Positions 18,026 to 28,000 of a stretch of DNA of 64,000 nt are shown piece by piece (positions within the stretch are counted from its first letter, which is position 1; every line of letters starts with the position of its first letter). The notes under the pieces were generated by a model. The model searched no databases and had not been told where the DNA came from. It worked only from the letters and a program-made list of their open reading frames with translations. This DNA comes from Jeotgalibaca arthritidis. Its GTDB lineage: Bacteria; Bacillota; Bacilli; Lactobacillales; Aerococcaceae. Both the position numbers and the translations under genes were made by a program. The stretch covers positions 1,790,001 to 1,854,000 of the forward strand of contig NZ_CP049740.1 in the NCBI RefSeq assembly GCF_011100465.1, in the 5' to 3' direction.

Positions 18026-18682
18026 ATGGTCAAGTTGTTTGATGTTCAGATACCAGAATTTATTGTAGTGGAAAAGACGAGTGTTGAGCCACAAGAGGTG
18101 ACTACAGAGCGCAAGCGTGTAGGCATTATTGGTGGGACATTTAATCCGCCACATTTAGGTCATTTGATCATTGCTCAGCAAGTTGGGCAGCAGTTGGCTT
18201 TGGATAAGGTTTACTTTATGCCAGATGCGGAACCGCCTCACATTGACGAGAAGCCTTTTATTGACGGCAAGCATAGAGAAGAAATGGTTAAGCGTGCAAT
18301 TGCAGATAATGATTTGTTTGCCTTAGAAGATGTAGAATTAAAGCGCGGCGGTAAAAGCTACACCATTGATACGATGAAGGAACTAATTGAGAAAAATCCT
18401 GATACAGACTACTATTTTATTATTGGTGGCGATATGGTTGCCTATTTACCAAAGTGGGAACGAATTGATGAGCTTATGACGCTCGTTCATTTTGTTGGAG
18501 TTGTTCGACCTGGTTATCCAGATACGAGCCCTTATCCAATTATTTGGGTGGATTCTCCTTTAGTGGATATTAGTTCCACTAAGATTAGAACGATGGTTAA
18601 CTGTGGCCGTCCGCTACGGTATATTGTTCCTGAGGGTGTAGAGCGTTATATTAAGGAAGAGGGGCTGTATGTAAATGACTAA
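18026..18682 (+). CDS. nadD: Nicotinate-nucleotide adenylyltransferase
   Basis: Transfers AMP from ATP to nicotinate mononucleotide, giving deamido-NAD. Seen: the nucleotidyltransferase loop GIIGGTFNPPHLGHL with the HxGH motif near residue 47, PPH near residue 72, and ISSTKIR near residue 188. An N-terminal stretch of ~30 residues precedes the catalytic core; related Lactobacillales enzymes also carry one. I use ATG after AAAGGTGGA, although the spacing is a little long; GTG at 18011 is the alternative. Overlaps yqeK by eight bases. Confidence 0.92.
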   Translation: MVKLFDVQIPEFIVVEKTSVEPQEVTTERKRVGIIGGTFNPPHLGHLIIAQQVGQQLALDKVYFMPDAEPPHIDEKPFIDGKHREEMVKRAIADNDLFALEDVELKRGGKSYTIDTMKELIEKNPDTDYYFIIGGDMVAYLPKWERIDELMTLVHFVGVVRPGYPDTSPYPIIWVDSPLVDISSTKIRTMVNCGRPLRYIVPEGVERYIKEEGLYVND

Positions 18683-19268
18683 GCCACTGTATTCAAACCG
18701 TTATACGACTTGGACACGCGATGCCATTTTAGAGGCTGTTAATCGTAATGTTACTGAAGCACGTTACGAGCATATTTTAAGAGTAGAAGAAACAGCTATC
18801 AGATTAGCTGATCACTATGGTGCGGAAACTGAAGCGGCTAGTCTTGCGAGCATTTTACATGATTACGCCAAAGATATTCCGAGAGCAGATATTGAAGTCT
18901 TAGTTGATCAAGGTGATTTGCCTCGCGAGCTATTAGACTTCGGAAGTCAAATTTGGCATGGACCTGCAGCAGCTTATTATGCTCAAACGATATTTGGTAT
19001 TCACGACCAATCGATTTTGGATGCTATAGCTCAACATACTATTGGCGGCCAAATGATGCCATTAGTGAGTCAGATTGTTTTTATAGCAGATTATATTGAA
19101 CCAGGTCGCCAGTTTCCAGGTGTAGAGGAAGCAAGACGACTGGCTGATCAAACGTTAGAATCAGCAGTTGTTTATAAAATTAAACAAACATTGCTGTATT
19201 TGATACAAAAAGAAATTGTGATTTACCCAGAAACGTTCCATGTCTATAATAAATGGATGGGAAAATAG
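18675..19268 (+). CDS. yqeK: Ap4A hydrolase YqeK (HD domain)
   Basis: HD-domain enzyme that splits diadenosine tetraphosphate symmetrically to two ADP. Seen: RYEHILRVEETAIRLADHYG (first metal histidine), SILHDYAKDI (HD pair, near residue 63), HGPAAAYYAQ and QHTIGGQMM (later histidines), and FIADYIEPGR. 197 residues is normal. Starts inside the end of nadD; the pairing nadD-yqeK is standard. Confidence 0.92.
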   Translation: MTKPLYSNRYTTWTRDAILEAVNRNVTEARYEHILRVEETAIRLADHYGAETEAASLASILHDYAKDIPRADIEVLVDQGDLPRELLDFGSQIWHGPAAAYYAQTIFGIHDQSILDAIAQHTIGGQMMPLVSQIVFIADYIEPGRQFPGVEEARRLADQTLESAVVYKIKQTLLYLIQKEIVIYPETFHVYNKWMGK

Positions 19269-19278
19269 GAGGAAACAT

Positions 19279-19638
19279 ATGTTGAACAGTGAACAAATCT
19301 TAGAAGTCGTTGTGAAAGCAGCAGATGATAAACTAGCAGAAGATATTACCGTTTTAGATGTACGTGGATTAACGACTTTAGGCGACTACTTTGTGATTAT
19401 GAACGGTCGTAACGAGCGCCAAATGGGTGCGATTATTGGTGGCGTTGTCGATGAAGCCCACAAAAATAACATCGAGATTAAAAACCAAGAAGGAAAAGAC
19501 TCAGGAAACTGGGTATTATTAGATTTGGCAGATGTGGTTGTCCATGTCTTTAGTTCCGGTGAGCGTTCATACTACAATTTGGAAAAATTATGGAGTGATG
19601 CGCCGATTGTTGATATCAGCGCTATGATTAGTAAATAA
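19279..19638 (+). CDS. rsfS: Ribosomal silencing factor RsfS
   Basis: Binds uL14 and blocks joining of 30S and 50S subunits in starvation. Seen: the family core VVVKAADDKLAEDITVLDVRGLTTLGDYFVI, GRNERQMGAI, and DSGNWVLLDLADVVVHVFSSGERSYYNLEKLW. I choose the ATG six bases after a perfect AGGAGG, giving 119 residues; an upstream in-frame ATG lies within yqeK and lacks a ribosome site. Its stop codon overlaps the next start (TAATG). Confidence 0.95.
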   Translation: MLNSEQILEVVVKAADDKLAEDITVLDVRGLTTLGDYFVIMNGRNERQMGAIIGGVVDEAHKNNIEIKNQEGKDSGNWVLLDLADVVVHVFSSGERSYYNLEKLWSDAPIVDISAMISK

Positions 19639-20384
19639 TGAGCTATAACATTTTTTCACATTTTTATGATATGGTAATGGATCAAACCGTCTATGATCAA
19701 TGGTTGTCGTTTGTGGAAGGTTACCGTCAACGCCACCATCAATCTAAAGAACAGCTAGCCATTTTAGAGTTAGCTTGTGGAACAGGTATTATTGCGCTTA
19801 AATTGGCTGAGGCGGGTCATGATGTGACGGGCTATGATTTGTCAGCTGATATGTTGTCACTTGCTCAAGAACGGATAGAAGAAGCTGGCCAAGAGATACA
19901 ACTCATAGAAGGTGACATGAGGGAATTACCAGACATTCAAGCTTTTGATATGGTGACTTGTTTTTCTGATTCGTTATGCTATTTGCATCAAGAATCAGAC
20001 CTCTTGCAAGTTTTTGAAGGGGTTCATCGTAACTTGAGTGAAGGTGGGACATTTTTATTTGATGTCCATTCGCTTTTTCAAATGGACCACGTTTTTCCAG
20101 GGTATCAGTATATCTATCAGGAAGAGTCAGAGGTCTTTTTGTGGGAGAGTTTCATCGGTGATTATGATCATTCGGTCGAGCATGTTTTGACTTTCTTTGT
20201 GGAGAATGAAGATGGTCGTTTCGATCGACTGCAGGAAATTCATCAAGAGCGTTCATTCCCACTTGAAACCTATCAACGACTATTAAAAGAAGCTGGATTT
20301 TCTTCAGTAGAACTAACAGCTGAGTTTGGTGAATCACCTGTTGATGAAACAACAACGCGCTGGTTCTTCGCAGCGAAAAAATAG
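19638..20384 (+). CDS. Class I SAM-dependent methyltransferase
   Basis: A 248-residue Rossmann methyltransferase. Motif I ILELACGTGIIALKLAEAG near residue 41, the acidic end of strand 2 (VTGYDLSADML), IEGDMRELP, and VTCFSDSLCYL as motif IV region. The substrate is unknown. In many Lactobacillales a gene of this type sits exactly here between rsfS and tmcAL, which suggests a role in ribosome or tRNA methylation (inference). It starts on the last base of the rsfS stop. Confidence 0.85.
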   Translation: MSYNIFSHFYDMVMDQTVYDQWLSFVEGYRQRHHQSKEQLAILELACGTGIIALKLAEAGHDVTGYDLSADMLSLAQERIEEAGQEIQLIEGDMRELPDIQAFDMVTCFSDSLCYLHQESDLLQVFEGVHRNLSEGGTFLFDVHSLFQMDHVFPGYQYIYQEESEVFLWESFIGDYDHSVEHVLTFFVENEDGRFDRLQEIHQERSFPLETYQRLLKEAGFSSVELTAEFGESPVDETTTRWFFAAKK

Positions 20385-20406
20385 CAAATGCGTTAGGATG
20401 AATGAA

Positions 20407-21594
20407 ATGAAAAGTTGTGGCATTATAGCGGAATATAATCCTTTTCATCATGGGCATGCTTATCAGATCGAACAGGCGCGCAAGCAATCTCAAGCGGATG
20501 TGATGATTATTGCGATGAGTGGTAATTTCACTCAAAGAGGTGAACCAGCCATTTTTGATAAGTGGGAGCGGGCTAAGGCAGCACTAGAAAATGGTGCCGA
20601 CTTAGTGGTTGAACAGTCGGTTTTAGGAAGTGTTCAATCATCAGATTTATTTGCTGAGGCGGGCATTCATCTGCTTGATGCGCTTGGTTGTGACAGCTTT
20701 TCATTTGGAGCAGAGACGGCCGATGGTGAACGATTAATTCAGTTAGCTGACCAGTTGATTCAACAAGAAGCCGCTATTAACCATGTTTTTCAAAGTGTTC
20801 GAAACGATGGACGGACATATGCGAGCCAAATGACTGATGCGATTCAAGCTGTCTTAGGCTCTAGTAGCCTACCAGAGACGTTTTGGAAAGCAAACAGCCA
20901 ATTAGGTTTAGCCTACTTGAAAGCAAATCTGAGGGCAACTAGACCCATGGAAGCCTATCTTGTGGAACGCATGGGTGCTGGTCATCAAGGGGAGCTTGAT
21001 CGAGAACAACAATTTGCTAGCGGAACAGCTATTCGACAATTAATTCATAGCAGAAAGTTTGCTGAAGCCAAACAGTGGATGCCGCTAAAGGATGAGAGCT
21101 CTATTGCTCATAGTCCAGCTGCCAGTTGGACTCATTTCTGGCCATTATTACGCTATCGTTTGTTGCTTCTTAGTCCAGAAGAGTTACGTTTGATTTATCA
21201 AATGGAAGAGGGAATTGAGCATCGCTTAAAAAAATATGCCGCACAAGCAGATTCTTTTGATTTGTTTATCAATCTAGTAAAAAATAAACGTTGGACTTGG
21301 GTTAGACTACAACGGCTAGCGGTGTATGTTTTACTCGATATTCGAAAAGAAATGGTTGCGAGTTATTTTTCACAACCACCACTTATCCGTGTACTAGGTT
21401 TTACTGAAAAAGGGCGTCGCCATTTAAAAGCGATAAAAAAAACAACCAATAGTCTGATTTTGACAAATGTGTCTCAAAAAAATCATAGCTATTATGAAAA
21501 AGAGATTCAAGCTGATCAAATTTATCAATTTGGCTTGGAGTTAAAACAATCTGAACAAAATTATACGCGTGCACCAATTGTTATTAAGAGTTAA
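20407..21594 (+). CDS. tmcAL: tRNA(Met) cytidine acetate ligase TmcAL
   Basis: Makes N4-acetylcytidine at position 34 of elongator tRNA(Met) from acetate and ATP (YlbM family). Seen: nucleotidyltransferase-like N-terminus CGIIAEYNPFHHGHAYQI with HxGH, MSGNFTQRGEPA near residue 43, and RTYASQM. The protein is 395 residues, close to the family. I choose the ATG that gives MKSCGIIAEYNPFHHGH and lies eight bases after AGGA; longer in-frame starts run back into the methyltransferase gene. Last gene of the yqeG operon. Confidence 0.93.
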   Translation: MKSCGIIAEYNPFHHGHAYQIEQARKQSQADVMIIAMSGNFTQRGEPAIFDKWERAKAALENGADLVVEQSVLGSVQSSDLFAEAGIHLLDALGCDSFSFGAETADGERLIQLADQLIQQEAAINHVFQSVRNDGRTYASQMTDAIQAVLGSSSLPETFWKANSQLGLAYLKANLRATRPMEAYLVERMGAGHQGELDREQQFASGTAIRQLIHSRKFAEAKQWMPLKDESSIAHSPAASWTHFWPLLRYRLLLLSPEELRLIYQMEEGIEHRLKKYAAQADSFDLFINLVKNKRWTWVRLQRLAVYVLLDIRKEMVASYFSQPPLIRVLGFTEKGRRHLKAIKKTTNSLILTNVSQKNHSYYEKEIQADQIYQFGLELKQSEQNYTRAPIVIKS

Positions 21595-21631
21595 ATGAGA
21601 AACTTTTCTATAGCTTGTAAAGTAAAAGCCA

Positions 21632-21660
21632 TTGACAAACAATTTTTTCACTAGTATAAT
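21632..21660 (+). promoter_or_regulatory. Consensus promoter of yceD-rpmF (TTGACA-N17-TATAAT)
   Basis: Both hexamers match the sigma-A consensus exactly with the ideal 17-base spacer, the best promoter in the window, as expected for a ribosomal protein transcript. Confidence 0.92.
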
Positions 21661-21688
21661 TCAATTTGTTATTTTAGGGGTGAAGGAA

Positions 21689-22246
21689 ATGAAGTGGACC
21701 TTAAAAGAAATCCAAGAACATCGTGGTGAACCACTACAATTTGACGAAACAGTCAATTGTGAAGCGTCACTGATGAAAAGGGATAGAGAAATCCTGGCAG
21801 TTTCAGATATTAAAGCAACTGGTTTTCTATTATATGAAAACCGATCAGTACTTGCCAATTTCCAGATCGATTATACGATCACCCTACCTTCGTCACGTTC
21901 ATTGGAGCCGGTAGAATTGAAGGTAACTGTACCAATTTTTGAGACTTACGTGGAAGATGAATCGTCATTTGACGCTTCAGAAGAGTCAGTCGATGTGATT
22001 ATTCCAATTGAGAATAATGAAGTTGATTTGACACCAGCAATAGAAGATATGATTCTATTGAATATTCCTGTTCAAGTTTTCACTGAAGAAGAGCTCAGCT
22101 CTGAAGAGATGCCGAAAGGCGCTAATTGGTCAGTTGTGTCTGAAGATGATTACCAGCAAAAACGGGCGCAAGAAAAAGAAGGTCAAGTCGATCCGCGTTT
22201 AGCAGATCTAAAGGCTCTTCTGGAAGACGAAGAAAACGAAAGATAA
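21689..22246 (+). CDS. yceD: YceD family protein (DUF177)
   Basis: A 185-residue member of the YceD/DUF177 family, found upstream of rpmF across bacteria and linked in plants and E. coli to 23S rRNA maturation. Seen: KWTLKEIQEHRGEPLQFDETVN at the start, the central CxxxLxxxxxVxxxxDITVxxPSSRSLEP-like strand region, and the acidic end DPRLADLKALLEDEE typical of the family. The start ATG follows AGGGGTG by six bases. An upstream in-frame TTG is part of the -35 hexamer and cannot be the start. Confidence 0.88.
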   Translation: MKWTLKEIQEHRGEPLQFDETVNCEASLMKRDREILAVSDIKATGFLLYENRSVLANFQIDYTITLPSSRSLEPVELKVTVPIFETYVEDESSFDASEESVDVIIPIENNEVDLTPAIEDMILLNIPVQVFTEEELSSEEMPKGANWSVVSEDDYQQKRAQEKEGQVDPRLADLKALLEDEENER

Positions 22247-22255
22247 AGTTCTACC

Positions 22256-22271
22256 TGCTGCTAAAGCAGCA
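22256..22271 (+). repeat. Small hairpin between yceD and rpmF
   Basis: TGCTGC-TAAA-GCAGCA, a perfect six-pair stem just upstream of the rpmF ribosome site with no T-run; likely an mRNA processing or stability element. Confidence 0.45.
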
Positions 22272-22294
22272 ACATTATGGGGAGGTGTAAGGAA

Positions 22295-22474
22295 ATGGCA
22301 GTACCTAAAAGAAGAACATCAAAAGCACGTAAAGCTAGAAGACGTACTCATTTTAAATTAGAAGTACCAGGATTGAATGCTTGTCCAAATTGTGGTGAAC
22401 TTAAAAAGAGCCACCACGTTTGTGCTTCATGCGGTCACTATGACGGCAAAGAAGTTGTATCAAACGAAGCATAA
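22295..22474 (+). CDS. rpmF: 50S ribosomal protein L32, zinc-binding form
   Basis: A 59-residue ribosomal protein beginning [19 protein letters not shown]. Cys30, Cys33, Cys43 and Cys46 form the zinc ribbon (CPNCG, CASCG), so this is the zinc-containing paralogue type. GGGGAGGTG precedes ATG; an ATG six codons earlier overlaps the ribosome site and is not used. Co-transcribed with yceD. Confidence 0.96.
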   Translation: MAVPKRRTSKARKARRRTHFKLEVPGLNACPNCGELKKSHHVCASCGHYDGKEVVSNEA

Positions 22475-22488
22475 TTCCAAAACGATTC

Positions 22489-22519
22489 AACCGAGTGATA
22501 TTATATCCTCGGTTTTTTT
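22489..22519 (+). terminator. Terminator after rpmF
   Basis: AACCGAG pairs with CTCGGTT, followed by T-run. Confidence 0.8.
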
Positions 22520-22622
22520 GTTACCAAAAATTGCTGCTACTTCATTTCATTAAGCTTTCAGCTTATACTTAGCTTATAATAATAGTATCGGTTAGAATAA
22601 ATGAACGAAAGGACGTGATGGC

Positions 22623-22997
22623 TTGCAAACTATTGATTTATTTGAAGTATTTTTATATCTTTTCCCGCTTTTAGAAATTATCATCATCTCCCTGTTTTGC
22701 AAACCTTTTTTACACTATAAAACATTTAAATTATCTGTGACAGATGTAACTATGCCGATACTCTTATTAGGGATTCACCTACTGAGTGTACGCTTGCTAA
22801 CATACAGTCTCTTACCAAATTATATCCTTCTTGTTTTTGCTTTAGGATTATTGGTCACACTCTATTTTGATTTTTCTAAAAAAACAGTTAAAGCAAATAA
22901 AGTATTTTCAGTGTGGTTAAAAATTGCCTTTATAATTGGTTTTATCATGTATTATGCTATTGTTGCTGCAAGACTTGTTCAACGGATAAGAGGCTAG
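22623..22997 (+). CDS. DUF3397 family membrane protein
   Basis: A 124-residue protein with four hydrophobic segments (about residues 8-26, 42-62, 66-84 and 99-117) and basic loops, matching the Lactobacillales family DUF3397. The family often precedes the mraZ-led division cluster, as it nearly does here. Function unknown. Start is TTG after AAAGGACGTG. A decayed glycosyltransferase follows after 27 bases, presumably in the same transcript. Confidence 0.75.
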   Translation: MQTIDLFEVFLYLFPLLEIIIISLFCKPFLHYKTFKLSVTDVTMPILLLGIHLLSVRLLTYSLLPNYILLVFALGLLVTLYFDFSKKTVKANKVFSVWLKIAFIIGFIMYYAIVAARLVQRIRG

Positions 22998-23024
22998 GTT
23001 AACAACGAAGCAGAGGTGGTTAAG

Positions 23025-23707
23025 GTGAAGATACTGTTATATTCAGAAGCAATGAAATGGATTGAAAAGTCAGGCCTAGGAAGAGCAATCAGCCATCAGA
23101 AAAAGCACTAGCAATTAATCAAGTAGCTTATACGACTGATCCTAAAGATTCTTTTGATTGTGTTCATATTAATACTTATTTTTTCAAATCACTCTAACTT
23201 GCCAAGCGAATGAATAAAAAAGGGATAGCAGTTGTTTACCATGCACATTCAACAGAAGAAGATTTTAGAAATTCTTTTTTATTTTCTAATGTATTGTCGC
23301 CGTTATTTAGGAAATAGAGTATCAGGTGTTATAACTTGGGTGACATTGTCATAACACCAACACCTTATGCCGGGACCGATTTATTTTTCTTTCCTACTTA
23401 TGAGGAGACAGAAGGCATTGTCCTTTTAGAGGCGATGGCGATGGGGAAGACCTGTCTCATTAGAGACATTCCTATTTACGCAGACTATCAAGATGCTAGT
23501 CACCTTTATAAAGCGAGTGATCAAGAGAGTTTTTATACGGCAATTAACCATATTTTAGAAGGAGACTGGCCGTCCTTGCAACAAACTAGTTTACAAGCCG
23601 TGCAACAACGCGATATCAAAGAAATTGGAAAACAATTAAAAGAAGCTTATCAAGATGCGATAAAGATAAAACAAGACAAATCCTGCAAAGATGGATCGGA
23701 AAGTTGA
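23025..23707 (+). pseudogene. Decayed GT4 glycosyltransferase (CpoA/LafB-like)
   Basis: Starts normally with GTG after AGAGGTGG and reads MKILLYSEAMKWIEKSGLGRAI, the opening of the second lipid glycosyltransferase of streptococci and enterococci. It then breaks: a frameshift near 23100 (stop at 23109), another near 23193, stops ending at 23199 and 23317, and an internal deletion that joins the sequence ITPTPY (early in the enzyme) to AGTDLFFFPTYEETEGIVLLEAM (its donor-binding end). Matching pieces in other frames (DCVHINTY, VVYHAHSTEEDFRNSF) confirm identity. The final 123 codons remain open but cannot form an enzyme. Confidence 0.85.
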
Positions 23708-23743
23708 AAAATAAATCTTTTTTCACTTTTTAATAGAAATCAA

Positions 23744-23772
23744 TTGAAATATAAGTGAGAATATTCTAAAAT
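23744..23772 (+). promoter_or_regulatory. carAB promoter (TTGAAA-N17-TAAAAT)
   Basis: Well-spaced promoter placed about 50 bases before the PyrR-binding leader. Confidence 0.7.
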
Positions 23773-23814
23773 TAAACTCAGCTATCTCTCATACGAGATA
23801 TGAAGATAGCGAAA

Positions 23815-23907
23815 GTCTTTAACTTAGCACAGAGAGGCTAACAAGGCATGCTAAACGATTGATGTTAGACGACCGTTAAAACGCGCCTGGAATAGGTGCG
23901 TTTTTCT
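23815..23907 (+). promoter_or_regulatory. PyrR attenuator of carAB
   Basis: The anti-antiterminator hairpin holds CAGAGAGGCT (23829-23839), the PyrR recognition core, framed by TTAGC / GCTAA arms (23824-23854). It is followed by an intrinsic terminator: AAAACGCGCCT (23878-23888) with AGGTGCGTTTT (23894-23904). By analogy with Bacillus, UMP-bound PyrR stabilises the first hairpin, letting the terminator form, so carbamoyl phosphate synthesis falls when pyrimidines are plentiful. Confidence 0.88.
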
Positions 23908-23972
23908 TACATTCAAATGTTTCATGCGAGGCTGAAAGTTGGACTGTTACTATTAAAGTCGGGAGGAACAAT

Positions 23973-25073
23973 ATGAAGCAACGCAGATATTTAGTTTTAG
24001 AGGATGGTAGTTATTACCCAGGTTACGCATTCGGATCCGGGGGGGAGACGTTTGGGGAACTTGTTTTCAACACAGGTATGACTGGCTATCAAGAAACATT
24101 GTCAGATCCATCGTATGCAGGACAGATTATTACATTTACTTATCCAATGATTGGTAATTATGGTGTCAATGAGGACGATTATGAGGGCGTTCATCCTGGT
24201 TTAAAAGGGATGGTTGTTCACGAAGTCGCAGATCACCCTAGTAATTTCCGATCAACCAAAACATTAGATGAAGCATTAAAAGATTTTGGTATTCCAGGGA
24301 TTCAAGGTGTCGATACGAGAAGTATTACTAAGCGAATTCGTCGTGCTGGCGTCATGCGGGGGGCATTAGTTAACACGATTGATCATTTAGAAGAGACCAT
24401 TGCATCCTTAACAAGCTATCAATTACCGAAAGATGAGATTGAAAAACGATCAATAACTGAGGCGAAAACCTATGACGGTAACGGCAAACATGTCGTTTTA
24501 ATTGATTTCGGATCAAAAGAAAACATTTTATCTGAACTGTTAAAACGTGACTGTCGCGTAACCGTTGTTCCTTGGAACACAACAGTAGAAGCTATTCTTG
24601 CTTACCAGCCAGATGGTGTTATGTTAAGTAATGGACCTGGGGACCCTACAGCTGTTCCAGAAGCGGTTCAAACCGTTAAGGGGCTGATTACAGAAGACCA
24701 TTTGCCACTATTTGGTATTTGTTTGGGACATCAGTTAATCGCCTTAGCAGCGGGAGCTAAAACCTACAAATTAAAATTTGGTCATCGTGGCGGCAATCAT
24801 CCTGTTAAAAATCTAGAAAAAAACAACATTATTTTAACAAGCCAGAACCATGGCTACGCGGTAGATGAATCAAGTTTAGAAGCGACTGATTTTATCGCCA
24901 CGTATACAGCTTTAAATGACGGTACAAATGAAGGTATAAAACATAAGAGCAAGACAATTTTCTCGGTTCAGTTCCATCCAGAAGCGGCACCAGGTCCGCA
25001 CGATGCAAACTATCTGTTTGATGAATTTATAGCTGCTTTACAGCCAGCTCAAGGAGGAACTGTTCATGCCTAA
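23973..25073 (+). CDS. carA: Carbamoyl-phosphate synthase small (glutaminase) subunit
   Basis: Releases ammonia from glutamine and channels it to CarB. Seen: N-terminal CarA domain with [27 protein letters not shown] and [20 protein letters not shown]; class I glutamine amidotransferase domain with the nucleophile cysteine in [11 protein letters not shown] near residue 250 and the His/Glu pair in [13 protein letters not shown]. 366 residues is usual. GGGAGGAAC precedes ATG. Overlaps carB by eight bases. Confidence 0.97.
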   Translation: MKQRRYLVLEDGSYYPGYAFGSGGETFGELVFNTGMTGYQETLSDPSYAGQIITFTYPMIGNYGVNEDDYEGVHPGLKGMVVHEVADHPSNFRSTKTLDEALKDFGIPGIQGVDTRSITKRIRRAGVMRGALVNTIDHLEETIASLTSYQLPKDEIEKRSITEAKTYDGNGKHVVLIDFGSKENILSELLKRDCRVTVVPWNTTVEAILAYQPDGVMLSNGPGDPTAVPEAVQTVKGLITEDHLPLFGICLGHQLIALAAGAKTYKLKFGHRGGNHPVKNLEKNNIILTSQNHGYAVDESSLEATDFIATYTALNDGTNEGIKHKSKTIFSVQFHPEAAPGPHDANYLFDEFIAALQPAQGGTVHA

Positions 25074-28000
25074 ACGTACTGATATTAAAACCATTCTAGT
25101 AATAGGGTCTGGCCCAATTATTATTGGACAAGCCGCAGAATTTGATTATGCTGGTACGCAAGCTTGTCTGGCATTAAGAGAAGAAGGTTACCGTGTTATC
25201 TTAGTGAATTCAAACCCAGCGACCATTATGACGGACGTTGAGATTGCAGACAAAGTTTACATGGAGCCGCTAACGTTAGAATTTATTAGCAATATTATTC
25301 GTAAAGAAAGACCAGATGCCTTATTACCAACGCTTGGCGGTCAAACAGGCTTAAATATGGCTGTTGAACTTGATCGCGCTGGTGTCTTAGAGCAATTTCA
25401 AGTGGAACTATTAGGAACGAAGTTGAGTTCTATTGAACAGGCTGAAGACCGTGATTTATTCCGTCAATTAATGATGACGTTAAATCAGCCAGTTCCAGAA
25501 AGTGATATTGTTCATACGGTTGAGGAAGCAGTGGCTTTCTCTGAAACGGTGGGCTATCCGCTGATTGTGCGTCCTGCCTTTACTATGGGGGGTTCTGGTG
25601 GCGGTATTTGTAACGATGAAGAAGAATTACGTGACATTGTAGCAAATGGTTTACGCTATTCACCTGTAACCCAATGTTTGCTTGAAAAATCAATTGCAGG
25701 CTTCAAGGAGATTGAATACGAAGTCATGCGCGATAGCAATGACAACGCGATTGTGGTCTGTAACATGGAGAACGTTGATCCTGTTGGCGTTCATACGGGA
25801 GATTCTATTGTTGTTGCACCAGCGCAAACCATGTCAGATAAAGAGCATCAAATGCTACGTGATGTGTCATTGCAAATTATTAGAGCGCTAAAAATTGAAG
25901 GTGGCTGTAATGTGCAGCTCGCACTCGATCCACATTCCTTTGATTATTATGTTATTGAAGTGAACCCGCGTGTCAGCCGTTCGTCAGCATTAGCTAGCAA
26001 GGCAACCGGTTATCCGATTGCTAAAATGGCAGCAAAAATTGCTGTTGGCTTAACCCTTGATGAAATGAAAAATCCGGTAACAGGGACTTCATACGCTGCT
26101 TTTGAGCCAACACTAGACTATATTGTTTCAAAAATTCCGCGTTTTCCATTTGATAAATTTGAAAAGGGCGACCGTAGTTTAGGAACACAAATGAAGGCAA
26201 CTGGTGAAGTAATGGCAATGGGCCATACCTTTGAAGAGTCAATGTTAAAAGCTGTTCGCTCGTTAGAATACGGTGTGCACCATTTAGGATTGCCACAAGC
26301 CCAAGCTGAATCAGTAACCATGGAAGAGATTGAATCTCATATTCGTCTTGCTTGTGATGAACGTTTATTCTATATAGGAGAGGCAATGCGTCGTGGTGTA
26401 ACCGTTGAGACTATTCACGAGTGGAGTACCATTGATTTCTTCTTCCTTTATAAATTTAAACATATTATTGATCTTGAAAAGGAATTAGTTGAGCATCCAA
26501 ATGATTTAGAGCTATTGGCTGACGTTAAAAAATATGGCTTTAGCGATCAAATTATTTCTGAACTATGGGATATGCCAACTGAAGCCGTTTATAACTTGCG
26601 TAAAGCAAATGGCATCGTGCCTGTTTTTAAAATGGTTGACACCTGTGCGGGTGAATTTGAATCTTCAACGCCTTATTTCTACAGTACTTATGAAACTGAA
26701 CAGGAATCAATTCCAAGTGAACGTGAAAAAATCATTGTTTTGGGTTCGGGACCAATCCGTATTGGGCAAGGTGTGGAGTTTGATTATGCGACCGTTCATG
26801 CTGTTTGGGCGATTCAAGAAGCGGGTTATGAAGCGATTGTTATTAACAATAACCCAGAGACTGTTTCAACAGACTTCTCGGTATCGGATAAGCTTTACTT
26901 TGAGCCGTTAACGGAAGAAGATGTCATGACCATTATTGATTTGGAGCAACCTAAAGGGGTTGTTGTTCAGTTCGGTGGTCAAACAGCTATTAATCTAGCT
27001 GACAAACTGGTTAAATATGGTGTTAATATCTTAGGAACAAGTCTCGAAGACTTGGACCGAGCAGAAGACCGTAAGTTATTCGAACAGTTATTGCGTGATT
27101 TAGAGATTCCTCAGGCACCTGGTAAAACAGCCGTTACTGTTGAAGAAGCAGTAGCAGTTGCTGATGAGATTGGCTATCCTGTTTTGGTTAGACCGTCTTA
27201 TGTACTTGGTGGACGTGCGATGCAGATTGTCTACAATCAAGCTGACCTTGAGCGTTACATGAAGGAAGCTGTTATTGCTAGTCCTGACAGACCAGTTCTA
27301 GTTGACCACTACTTAGTAGGGCAAGAGTTAGAAGTGGACGCCATCTGTGATGGCGAAACAGTCGTGATTCCAGGTATTATGGAACATATTGAACGTGCTG
27401 GCGTTCACTCTGGTGACTCGATTGCTGTTTATCCACCGCAACGACTAAGTGAAGAGCTACGGAAAACGATTGAAGACTATACGATTCGAGTGGCGCAAGG
27501 ACTCAATACGGTAGGCTTAGTGAATATTCAATTTGTTATTAGTGATGGACGTGTTTATATTATTGAAGTAAATCCGCGCTCTAGCCGGACCATTCCGTTT
27601 TTAAGTAAGGTAACTGCTATCCCGATGGCGAAATTAGCTATGAAGGGTATTTTGGGGCTAAGTTTAAAAGAGGCTGGCTATACAACAGGCCTTGTAGACG
27701 ATCAAGATGGCGTCTATGTCAAAATGCCAGTGTTTAGTTTTAACAAGCTGAAACAGGTTGATACCGTATTAGGGCCAGAAATGAAATCCACAGGGGAAGC
27801 AATTGGGAAGGATATCAACTTACCAAAGGCTTTATACAAAGGGTTCGTTGCGTCAGGCGTTCGTGTGCCGGCTTATGGGGCAGTTTTAATGACTGTAGCT
27901 GATAAAGATAAAGAAGAAGCGACAGCGATTGCCAAGCGCTTTGCTCGTGCTGGCTACCGCTTAATTGCAACAAAAGGTACTGCGAAAACTTTAGAAGCAG

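Noticed and set aside
20152-20535. 127-codon minus-strand open frame across the methyltransferase-tmcAL junction
   Set aside because: Histidine/arginine-rich, no family resemblance, spans two good genes on the other strand.
26021-26386. 121-codon minus-strand open frame inside carB
   Set aside because: Covered by a conserved part of CarB; no ribosome site or family likeness.
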